From NCBI GenBank assembly GCA_007123195.1, contig SKLO01000059.1, positions 1 to 8,151 of the forward strand: a DNA stretch of 8,151 nt, read 5' to 3'. Below, piece after piece: positions 1 through 6,179 of this stretch. Each line of letters starts with the position of its first letter. Positions within the stretch are counted from its first letter, which is position 1. The position numbers were made by a program, and so were the translations under genes. Below the pieces are notes generated by a model. The model made no database searches and was not told the DNA's origin. It saw only the letters and a list, made by a program, of their open reading frames with translations. This DNA comes from Verrucomicrobiales bacterium (lineage in GTDB: Bacteria > Verrucomicrobiota > Verrucomicrobiia > Verrucomicrobiales > SKLO01).

Positions 1-1406
1 ATGTTGCTCACCACCCTGCCGTCGACATCGGTGAGGCGGAAGTCACGGCCGCCGTAGCGGTAGGTGAGCCGCTCGTGGTTGATGCCCAGCAGGTGCAGGA
101 TGGTGGCGTGCAGGTCGTGCACGTGAACCTTGTCGGTGGCGGCGTAGTAGCCGAATTCATCGGATTCGCCGTGGCTGAAGCCGCCCTTGACGCCGCCGCC
201 CGCCATCCACCAGGTGAATGCGTGCGGGTTGTGATCGCGCCCGTTGTTGCCCTGGGCGGTGGGGGTGCGACCGAATTCACCACCCCAGATGACCAGGGTG
301 TCGTCGAGCAGACCGCGCTGCTTGAGATCGGCGAGCAGGCCGGCAATGGGTCGGTCGACCTCGGCCGCCAGTTCGGTGTGCTTCTCCTTCAGATGCGAGT
401 GCTGGTCCCAGTAGCCGTGGGACACCTGGATGAAGCGCACCCCGGCCTCGGACATGCGGCGGGCCATCAGGCATTGACGGCCATAGTTGTCGGTGGGACT
501 GCCGTCGATGCCGTAGAGCGCGAGGGTGTGTGGCGACTCGCCGGAAATGTCGAGCAGGTCGGGCGCGCTGGTCTGCATGCGGAAGGCGAGTTCGAAGGAA
601 TCCAACCGGGCCTCCAACGCGGCATCGGCGGGCGACGCGGAACCGGGGTGCCTGAGCCTGTGGAGGTCGTTGACCAGTCCCAGCTGCAATTGCTGCAGAT
701 CGGCGGGCACCTCGCGGCTGTCGAGGTTGTCGATCGATGCCGATTTCATCGACGCGCGGCTTGAGCCGATGCGGGTGGCCTGGTGGATCGGGGGCAGGAA
801 GGCGGAGCCGAAGTTGCGCACCCCGCCGTGGCCGAGGGTCGGATTGATCGTGACGAAGCTGGGCAGGTTCTGGTTCTCGGTGCCCAGACCGTAGCTGATC
901 CAGGAACCCATGCTGGGCCGGACGAAGGTCTCGGAACCGGTGTGCATCATCAGCAGCGCGCCGCCGTGGGCCTCGTTGGAACCGTGCAACGACTTGATGA
1001 AGGTGATGTCATCAACCCAGCGGGCGGTGTGGGGGAACAGATCGCTGACCCAGGCGCCGCACTCGCCATACTGACGGAACTCCCAGGGGCTGCGGAACAG
1101 GTTGCCGGTCTGCGCGAACTGGATGCGGGGTTTGTCGAACGGCAGTGGCTGGCCGTCCTGTTCTGCGAGCTGCGGCTTGTAGTCGAATGTGTCGACATGT
1201 GAGGGTCCGCCGTGCATGAACAGGAAGATCACCCTTTTGGCGCGTGGCGGGTGGTGGGTGGGCCTGGCTGCGAGCGGGTTCGCAGCGGGTCCCGCGGCCT
1301 GTCCAGTGCGGGCGAGCAGATCCATGAACGCCAGCGAGCCGAAGCCGGCGGCGGTGGTCTTGAGCAGGTGACGGCGGGAATGGGTTCTGGTCGCTGGGTC
1401 TGACAT
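1..1406 (-). CDS. DUF1501 family protein, Tat-exported (3' end cut by window edge)
   Basis: The reading frame is open from the ATG at 1406 to the left edge, giving 468 visible residues; the visible end (…TDVDGRVVSN) resembles the usual C-terminus of the family, so probably only a few residues are missing. The N-terminus has a twin-arginine signal, SRRHLLK at residues 10-16, followed by a short hydrophobic stretch (AAGFGSLAF), which predicts Tat export of a folded protein. DUF1501 proteins belong to the alkaline phosphatase/sulfatase-like fold. Signatures seen are FLFMHGGPSHVDTFD (H65-G66-G67, D72), WDQH (W333, D334, H336), GGEFGRTP (E377) and GRDHNPH (D391, H392, H395); the Asp/His residues are plausible metal ligands by analogy with that fold. 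The substrate is unknown. The gene starts 34 bases after the stop of the cytochrome/DUF1553 gene, the usual partner arrangement, and is likely co-transcribed. No strong Shine-Dalgarno site is seen, only a weak AGGCAGG well upstream. The start is chosen because the Tat motif lies ten residues in. Confidence 0.93.
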   Translation of the reverse strand, partial: MSDPATRTHSRRHLLKTTAAGFGSLAFMDLLARTGQAAGPAANPLAARPTHHPPRAKRVIFLFMHGGPSHVDTFDYKPQLAEQDGQPLPFDKPRIQFAQTGNLFRSPWEFRQYGECGAWVSDLFPHTARWVDDITFIKSLHGSNEAHGGALLMMHTGSETFVRPSMGSWISYGLGTENQNLPSFVTINPTLGHGGVRNFGSAFLPPIHQATRIGSSRASMKSASIDNLDSREVPADLQQLQLGLVNDLHRLRHPGSASPADAALEARLDSFELAFRMQTSAPDLLDISGESPHTLALYGIDGSPTDNYGRQCLMARRMSEAGVRFIQVSHGYWDQHSHLKEKHTELAAEVDRPIAGLLADLKQRGLLDDTLVIWGGEFGRTPTAQGNNGRDHNPHAFTWWMAGGGVKGGFSHGESDEFGYYAATDKVHVHDLHATILHLLGINHERLTYRYGGRDFRLTDVDGRVVSN

Positions 1407-1430
1407 GATCTGCTGGTGCCTGCCTGAGGC

Positions 1431-1446
1431 GGTCAATCGGTCAATC
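1431..1446. repeat. Tandem 8-base repeat at the DUF1553 gene stop
   Basis: GGTCAATC occurs twice in a row (1431-1438 and 1439-1446). On the minus strand the first-read copy contains the TGA stop of the cytochrome gene. It looks like a small tandem duplication in the 34-base gap before the DUF1501 gene, and no function is evident. Confidence 0.6.
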
Positions 1447-3807
1447 AATGAAGATGAATTCGTTGGCGGCCAGCATGGCACGCACGAGGGCGGTCCATGC
1501 GGCGGCGTTACGGGCGTCGGGGTCGGCCACATCGGCCAGGGTGGTGCCGGCCTGCTCGACAAATTCCAGGGCGCGCGCGGTTTCCTCCGGGGCCGGCTGG
1601 CGGGCGTAGAGCAACCGGAACAGGTCGGCGACGCGCGATTCCGGGTCGGCGTCCCCATTGAGGCGCGCGGTGGCGATGCGCCCGGCCTGCTCATGCACCA
1701 GCGGACTGTTGAGCATGAACAAGGCCTGATGCGGAACCACGGTGGCGGGACGCTGTTCGATGTGGTTGGCGGTTTCGACGTAGTCGAAGGTGGAGAACAT
1801 CTCGTAGAGGTTGGCGCGGTTGACCGGCAGGTAGACCGCGCGGCGGGCGGCGTCGGTGTCGGGGGCCTTGCCGCCGAGGGACAGGTCGAGCGCATCACCG
1901 ACCGCCAGCACGGCGTCGCGAATGGGTTCGGCTTCAAGCCGGCGGCGGTCGCGGCGCCACCACAGGAGGTTTTCGGGATCGGCCTCAGCGTAGTCGACGG
2001 CCATTGCCGGCTTAGGATCACTGGCCATCTGATAGGTGGCGGACAGCATGATCAGGCGGTGCAGTTGTTTCATGGACCACCCTTCATCCAGCCAGCGACG
2101 AGCCAGCCAATCGAGCAATTCGGGATGGGTCGGGGCCTCGGCGCTGAGGCCGAAATTCGACGGGCTGCGCACGATCGCCTGGCCGAAGTGCCACATCCAC
2201 ACCCGGTTGACCATCACGCGGGCGGTCAGCGGGTTGTCCTCCGAGGCGATCCATTGGGCCAGCTCAAGCCGCCCGCTCTGGTCAGCGGGCATGGCCGGCG
2301 CCGGGGCGGTGCGGGTGAGGATGGCGGGCAAGCCCCGGGGCACAGGGGTTTCGGCCAGGGTCAGGTGGTTGCCGCGGATATGGACCGGCAGGTCGGTCGG
2401 TTCGGCCTCATCGGCGGCCATCACCATGGTGAACTTTGGCTGCCCGTCCTTGACCTCCTCAAGATGCTTCTCGGCCGCGGTCACGGCTGCGGCGGCGTCC
2501 TCCGGGGCATCGTCGGCAGCGGCGCGCGCGCGAGCCTCGGCCAGCGCGGACGTTGCCTCATCGATCGTCGGCTGATACTCCTGCCGCAGCCTTTCGATCT
2601 CGGCGGACGGCCGGGGGCGCTCGTGCCAGCGCGAGACGAAGTCGCGGTGTTCCATCGACCTGGTGCTGTAGAAAATCCCCGCCAAGGCGTAGTATTCCTC
2701 GATGCTGACAGGATCGAACTTGTGGTCGTGGCAGCGGGCGCAACTGATCGTAAGGCCCAGCATGGTGCGGGTGACGGTGTCGATCTGTTCATCGACAATA
2801 TCGATGATCATGCGGTCCTTGTCCTGTTCGGCGAGCATCTTGGGACCGATGACGAGCATGCCGGTGGCGGCGAGAAGGTCTCCCGCGGCGACTTCGTCCG
2901 CGGGCGTCGGCAGCAGGTCGCCGGCCAGTTGTTGAATCATGAACTGGTCGAAAGGGCGGTCGCGATTGAACGAATCGATGACCCAGTCCCGGTAGTGCCA
3001 GGCGTTGGGCATCTGGTGGTTCTCATCGGCGCCATTGGTGTCGGCGTAACGCACCAGGTCGAGCCAATGACGTCCCCAGCGTTCGCCGTAGTGGGGCGAG
3101 TCGAGCAGTCGATCCACCACCCTGGCGAAGCCGGCCGACGAGTCATCGGCCAGAAAGTCGTCAAGTTCCTCCGTGGTCGGCGGCAGACCGGTCAGATCAA
3201 AGGTGGCACGCCGCAGCAGGGTGGCCTTGTCGGCCGGCGGTGCCGGGCGCATGCCGGCGGACTCCAGCCGACTGAGGATGAAGTGGTCGATCGGGTTCTG
3301 CGGCCAGTCGCTGTCCTGAACCTCGGGAATGCCGGGGTCGCCGATTGGCTGGAACGCCCAATGCGATGCCGCGGCGACAGGGTCGATTCCCCGGGGTGGC
3401 GCGGCGGTGCCCTCCTCACGGGGGTCGGGTGCCCCCTGCTGGATCCAGTGTTCGAAATCGGCGATGACCGCGTCCGACAACTTGCCGTCCGGTGGCATCT
3501 CAACCGACTCATGGCGAAGCGCCTGGAGGATCAGGCTGTGATCGGTGTCACCGGGAACCACCGCCGGACCGGTGTCGCCACCGGCGCGGATGCCGTCGCG
3601 GCTGTCGAGCAGCAGGCCGCCGCGGATGATGTTGGCGTCGGACGCGTGGCATTCATAGCAGTGCTGAACCAGCACCGGGCGGATCTTGGATTCGAAGAAC
3701 GTGGTGTCTTCGGCGCCGCGGGCGGGGCTCGTCAGGGCCGCAACGACGCCCACAGCCAGCGCCGTCATCCGGCGGAGGCGGCGGTGGCGAGAGACTGGCA
3801 TTGGCAT
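1441..3807 (-). CDS. Planctomycete-type cytochrome protein PSCyt1-PSCyt2-PSD1 (DUF1549/DUF1553)
   Basis: A 788-residue exported protein of unknown biochemical role. Domains in order: Sec-type signal peptide (about 1-32, RHRRLRR then a hydrophobic ALAVGVVAAL core and likely cleavage after ARGA); PSCyt1 cytochrome-like domain with the haem-c motif CYECH at 50-54 and MPPDGKL further on; PSCyt2/DUF1549 (about 148-385), with typical NPIDHFIL, FDLTGLPPT, YGERWGRHWLDL and RYADTNG segments and a second CXXCH motif, CARCHDHKFDP, from 356; a charged Ala/Glu-rich, probably coiled-coil linker (about 405-455); and PSD1/DUF1553 (about 510-788), with NPLTARVMVNRVW and LIMLSATYQ. The frame is open back to a GTG at 3882, but the ATG at 3807 is preferred. 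It has an AGGT site eight bases upstream, puts a normal signal peptide at the N-terminus, and the 25 extra residues look non-coding; ATG 3801 is also possible. The protein is compact, with no LamG-like insert between the cytochrome and DUF1553 parts. It forms an operon pair with the DUF1501 gene. Haem binding and electron transfer are inferred from the motifs. Confidence 0.93.
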   Translation of the reverse strand: MPMPVSRHRRLRRMTALAVGVVAALTSPARGAEDTTFFESKIRPVLVQHCYECHASDANIIRGGLLLDSRDGIRAGGDTGPAVVPGDTDHSLILQALRHESVEMPPDGKLSDAVIADFEHWIQQGAPDPREEGTAAPPRGIDPVAAASHWAFQPIGDPGIPEVQDSDWPQNPIDHFILSRLESAGMRPAPPADKATLLRRATFDLTGLPPTTEELDDFLADDSSAGFARVVDRLLDSPHYGERWGRHWLDLVRYADTNGADENHQMPNAWHYRDWVIDSFNRDRPFDQFMIQQLAGDLLPTPADEVAAGDLLAATGMLVIGPKMLAEQDKDRMIIDIVDEQIDTVTRTMLGLTISCARCHDHKFDPVSIEEYYALAGIFYSTRSMEHRDFVSRWHERPRPSAEIERLRQEYQPTIDEATSALAEARARAAADDAPEDAAAAVTAAEKHLEEVKDGQPKFTMVMAADEAEPTDLPVHIRGNHLTLAETPVPRGLPAILTRTAPAPAMPADQSGRLELAQWIASEDNPLTARVMVNRVWMWHFGQAIVRSPSNFGLSAEAPTHPELLDWLARRWLDEGWSMKQLHRLIMLSATYQMASDPKPAMAVDYAEADPENLLWWRRDRRRLEAEPIRDAVLAVGDALDLSLGGKAPDTDAARRAVYLPVNRANLYEMFSTFDYVETANHIEQRPATVVPHQALFMLNSPLVHEQAGRIATARLNGDADPESRVADLFRLLYARQPAPEETARALEFVEQAGTTLADVADPDARNAAAWTALVRAMLAANEFIFID

Positions 3808-3814
3808 TGGAATG

Positions 3815-3818
3815 ACCT
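3815..3818 (-). promoter_or_regulatory. Ribosome binding site deciding the DUF1553 gene start
   Basis: On the minus strand AGGT lies eight bases before the ATG at 3807. No comparable site precedes the upstream in-frame GTG at 3882, so this site supports the shorter protein with a normal signal peptide. Confidence 0.45.
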
Positions 3819-3949
3819 GCCCGGCGGGCGGGGAACTTCCGAGGCAGTCTTGGATCGGGTGTTGTGAGAAAGTGCGAATCACGCTGGAAACGGACCTGAA
3901 GGGCGGTGTTTTTCAGGCAAGACCGATGGTGGGCCTGAACCGCATCGTC

Positions 3950-3983
3950 GAGCTGGTGGATATGCGGAACCGACCGCCAGCTC
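3950..3983. repeat. Inverted repeat between NERD-helicase stop and cytochrome gene
   Basis: GAGCTGG (3950-3956) and CCAGCTC (3977-3983) are perfect 7-base inverted arms with a 20-base loop. The loop itself contains a small CGG-AA-CCG hairpin. It lies in the roughly 208-base gap downstream of the NERD-helicase gene. No T-run follows on the minus strand, so it is not a typical intrinsic terminator; it may be an mRNA 3'-end stabilising or processing hairpin, or chance. Confidence 0.35.
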
Positions 3984-4015
3984 TTGGCCGTCGCGCCTCC
4001 GATGCACCTGCCTTT

Positions 4016-5752
4016 TCAGGCAGCAGGCGGGGCGTGGGACACGATCGCGAGCAGTTGCCGCGCCCGGCTGCAGGCCATGAAATAGGCGCCGTGCCAGTCG
4101 TGGTCGCCGTCGGGATCAAACGGCTCGAAATCCACCACCACGACCGCCAGCGCATCGAGCCCCTTGGCCCGGTTGGCCGACACGTGGCGCAGCACCTTGT
4201 CGCCGGCCTTGGACGGCGGAACCGCTTCGTGGGGCACGAGCCGGGCGCCCGCCAGTTCAGGGACGCCCTCAAGGCATGAGCCCTTGAGCGTGCGCCGCCG
4301 GTGCACCAGCAGCACGTCCCATGGCCGGCAGTAGCCGTCGCGGCACCAGTCTTCGATGATCCGTCCGACGCATTCCACCGCCGACGATGCGCTGTCGACC
4401 CGGATCTGGACCACCTCGGGTCCCGGCGGCAGGCCGTCGGTGCCGCCAAGCCCGGCCACCAGCCGGTCCACCCCCCGGCCCTTCAGCGACTTGAGATAGT
4501 CCGCGATCGGCCCGGTGTAACGCAGCGGCTTCGGCAAGCGCACCCGCACCGGATGATCGAGGGTCGCGATCAAATCGCCGGTCACGAACTCGCCGCGGCG
4601 GAACTCCGGCCTCTGGGCCGGATCCAGAAACAGGGCGACCCGGCTGCGGCTGCCCTGCTTGAGCAGCCGCACATACATGGCCCACCAGTTGGCGGTGCCG
4701 CCGGTGTCGTGATCCTGGGCCTCGTCCACCACCAGGGCGTCCCAGCGCGGCAGGACCGCTCCCGCCTCCAACCGGTCGATCGCTTGCGCCATCAATTCCG
4801 GCACCTGCATGTCGTAGAACCTGGCCACGTGCTCACGCGGCGCCTCTGCCGGTGGAGGACTCCACTTCAAGCCCGCTTCCTCGATCAGCGACCGCGCCAG
4901 CTCCTCCCATGCCATCACGTCGATGCCACCGTCGCCCAGCGGCGGATTGCAATCGACCACCTTGCGGATCTCCCCGGCGAGCGCCAGGTTATAACAAAGC
5001 AACAGAACCCGCCGGCCGCCGCCGCCGCGGGCGAGCCGGACCGCCTTGACCATGGCGTGCCAGGTCTTCCCGGTGCCCGCCCCGCCCTCGACCAGCAGCT
5101 GGCGGTTGGCCTCCAGCATGTCCAGCATTTCGAAGTTCGCCAGGCACTGGCGACGGAAAATTTCCTCACTGTGATGGACAAAATGCCGGACCTCGGCGGG
5201 CCGCGCGGTGGGTCCGAAGGTGTCCATGAAAAGCGTCCGGGCATCGTCGCCGACCGGCTGGTCGAGGAATCGCCGCCGCCACCATGACTCGAACCACTGC
5301 AGGTCGTTGCGATCCGCGATCAGGTCCCATTCGATTCCCTGATGGCTTTCGTCCTGTTCGCCGATTTCGACATCCGGCAAGGCCAGCACCTTGTCGACAT
5401 ACAGGTTCAGCCTCGACTGTGCCTCCCTGGCCGCCCGCTGCAGCCGCCTCAGCACCGCGCCCCACTGGGCCTGCAGCTGGTCGACCGGGTTGCCTGTCGC
5501 GGGCTTGCCATCGGCCAGCCAGTTTCCGCTGCCGGCGTGGTGCAGCAGTTTTCCGCCCTTGACCTCGATCACCAGCAGACCTCCGCGGGGGCCGAGCACC
5601 AGGAAATCCCCTTCGCGATGGAGGTTCTTGTCCTTGTAGTAGTAGCCCCACCGGACCAGCCAATCGTCCGGCAGGGATTTCAACCACCGCGCCACCTGCA
5701 GTTCGCCGGGATTTGCATGTTTCTCCGGGCGGCTCATGATCCATTTGGCCAT
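4016..5752 (-). CDS. NERD nuclease domain fused to an SF1 (UvrD/Rep-like) helicase
   Basis: A 578-residue, probably cytoplasmic protein. The N-terminal NERD domain (about 10-110) has the PD-(D/E)XK-like signature: G16-E17, D49 in EGDFLVL, E63-V-K65 in LLVIEVKGG, and NPVDQ with Q92. A linker (about 115-200) leads to an SF1 helicase core. Walker A is GGAGTGKT (223-230); motif Ia-like is LLCYNLALA (about 251-259); Walker B is ALVVDEAQD (D343-E344, Q346); motif III-like is LFLDPAQ (374-380); motif IV-like is LRYTGPIADYL (410-420); motif V-like is RAKGLDALAV (528-537); motif VI is CSRAR (561-565). All key ATPase residues and the nuclease E-x-K are intact, so an active enzyme is expected. The length is normal for NERD plus compact helicase proteins. 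The ATG at 5752 has AGGG seven bases upstream; ATG 5737 is a weaker alternative. NERD helicases are assigned to DNA processing and some occur near defence genes; the substrate here is unknown. No defence or repair partner is adjacent in this window. Confidence 0.92.
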   Translation of the reverse strand: MAKWIMSRPEKHANPGELQVARWLKSLPDDWLVRWGYYYKDKNLHREGDFLVLGPRGGLLVIEVKGGKLLHHAGSGNWLADGKPATGNPVDQLQAQWGAVLRRLQRAAREAQSRLNLYVDKVLALPDVEIGEQDESHQGIEWDLIADRNDLQWFESWWRRRFLDQPVGDDARTLFMDTFGPTARPAEVRHFVHHSEEIFRRQCLANFEMLDMLEANRQLLVEGGAGTGKTWHAMVKAVRLARGGGGRRVLLLCYNLALAGEIRKVVDCNPPLGDGGIDVMAWEELARSLIEEAGLKWSPPPAEAPREHVARFYDMQVPELMAQAIDRLEAGAVLPRWDALVVDEAQDHDTGGTANWWAMYVRLLKQGSRSRVALFLDPAQRPEFRRGEFVTGDLIATLDHPVRVRLPKPLRYTGPIADYLKSLKGRGVDRLVAGLGGTDGLPPGPEVVQIRVDSASSAVECVGRIIEDWCRDGYCRPWDVLLVHRRRTLKGSCLEGVPELAGARLVPHEAVPPSKAGDKVLRHVSANRAKGLDALAVVVVDFEPFDPDGDHDWHGAYFMACSRARQLLAIVSHAPPAA

Positions 5753-5767
5753 GGCGCCACCCTAACC

Positions 5768-5785
5768 GGCACCGGGCCGGGTGCC
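5768..5785. repeat. 6-base-stem inverted repeat upstream of the NERD-helicase start
   Basis: GGCACC (5768-5773) and GGTGCC (5780-5785) flank a 6-base GC loop. On the minus strand it lies five bases upstream of the AGGG ribosome site and 15 bases upstream of the ATG at 5752. It could be a 5'-leader hairpin affecting translation or an operator half-site pair. No regulator is identified. Confidence 0.4.
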
Positions 5786-6004
5786 AGTGAAATGGAACCG
5801 GCCGCCAACACACCCACCAAAGCCTCACCCGGGCCGGCTTTGCTCGCCCGGGCCGGGCAGGGTGCAGCCCCGTCCAAAACGGCCCGTCCACCGGGGACCA
5901 CCTCATCCATGCGCTAACACAGCGCTACTGCGCCCGAACCGGGCCATCACCCGGGCAAGCAGCAGCGCTTTGCATGTCAAGCCGTTTCGGATTGCCCGGA
6001 CCAT

Positions 6005-6032
6005 ATCTGTCAGTATCACTTGACATCTGTCA
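6005..6032. promoter_or_regulatory. Candidate operator: TGTCA/TGACA repeat cluster overlapping a TTGACA hexamer
   Basis: The 8-base word ATCTGTCA occurs at 6005-6012 and again at 6025-6032, exactly 20 bases apart (about two helical turns). Between them TGACA at 6021-6025 forms a tight palindrome with the second copy (TGACA-TC-TGTCA, 6021-6032) and a wider one with the first (TGTCA-N8-TGACA, 6008-6025). The cluster includes TTGACA at 6020-6025, a perfect -35 hexamer, but no good -10 follows at 16-18 bases. The arrangement suits a dimeric regulator controlling one or both divergent genes; the regulator is unknown. Confidence 0.4.
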
Positions 6033-6078
6033 CGACTCGTCGGCAGTCTGATTTTTTGTGAAAATTCCCGGGTTTCCC

Positions 6079-6108
6079 TTTACAAGACAGCGGGCGGGCC
6101 GGTATTCT
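6079..6108 (+). promoter_or_regulatory. Candidate sigma-70-like promoter for the TPR gene
   Basis: TTTACA (6079-6084, five of six matches to TTGACA) is followed after 18 bases by TATTCT (6103-6108, four of six matches to TATAAT). The predicted transcript would start near 6115 and leave a leader of about 65 bases. This is only a moderate match, and promoter consensus in this lineage is uncertain. Confidence 0.35.
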
Positions 6109-6146
6109 AACCCCAGCGACCTCCCCCTCACTCCCCAGATCCGACA

Positions 6147-6164
6147 AAACGTAAACCCACGTTT
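6147..6164 (+). promoter_or_regulatory. Leader inverted repeat directly before the TPR gene ribosome site
   Basis: AAACGT (6147-6152) and ACGTTT (6159-6164) are perfect arms around the 6-base loop AAACCC. The second arm ends two bases before the AAGGAG ribosome site, so folding in the mRNA could affect ribosome access. It could instead be a DNA operator. The stem is AT-rich and only moderately stable. Confidence 0.4.
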
Positions 6165-6166
6165 CC

Positions 6167-6172
6167 AAGGAG
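6167..6172 (+). promoter_or_regulatory. Strong Shine-Dalgarno site of the TPR gene
   Basis: AAGGAG lies seven bases before the ATG at 6180. It is the best ribosome site in the window and fixes the start of the TPR protein, which then begins with a signal peptide. Confidence 0.8.
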
Positions 6173-6179
6173 AAATTCC

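Larger units (their letters stand above)
5753..6179. other. Divergent intergenic region, 427 bases, no gene
   Basis: This gap separates the leftward NERD-helicase gene from the rightward TPR gene, so promoters for both must lie here or nearby. No convincing short gene is seen. The part next to the helicase gene (5753-5960) is very GC-rich and full of short inverted repeats: 5768-5785 (GGCACC/GGTGCC, 6-base loop), 5846-5858 (GCCCG/CGGGC), 5911-5925 (GCGCT/AGCGC) and 5932-5944 (GCCCG/CGGGC). CCCGGGCCGG occurs twice, at 5828 and 5847. CCCGGG occurs four times, at 5828, 5847, 5950 and 6067. The part next to the TPR gene (6000-6179) is richer in A+T and holds the candidate control sites listed separately. 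No clear sigma-70-like promoter was found for the helicase gene. Confidence 0.7.

Noticed and set aside
1405..3867. An 820-codon open frame on the plus strand opposite the cytochrome/DUF1553 gene
   Set aside because: The minus strand encodes a protein with clear family motifs throughout. The plus-strand product is Gly/Val/His-rich with no recognisable domain, the usual mirror of a GC-rich gene with few stops in the antisense frame.
3808..3882. N-terminal extension of the cytochrome gene to a GTG at 3882
   Set aside because: There is no ribosome site before the GTG, and the extra 25 residues would bury the signal peptide behind a polar, Pro-rich stretch.
4008..4023. CTGCC/GGCAG hairpin at the NERD-helicase stop as a terminator
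   Set aside because: The stem is only five bases, the stop codon lies in its loop, and no T-run follows on the minus strand.
4301..5287. A 328-codon open frame on the plus strand opposite the NERD-helicase gene
   Set aside because: It lies wholly inside a gene with intact nuclease and helicase motifs, and its product has no recognisable features.
5911..5919. ATG-CGC-TAA and other tiny frames near 5909 as a leader peptide
   Set aside because: It has no ribosome site and a length of two codons, and no regulatory codon run is present.
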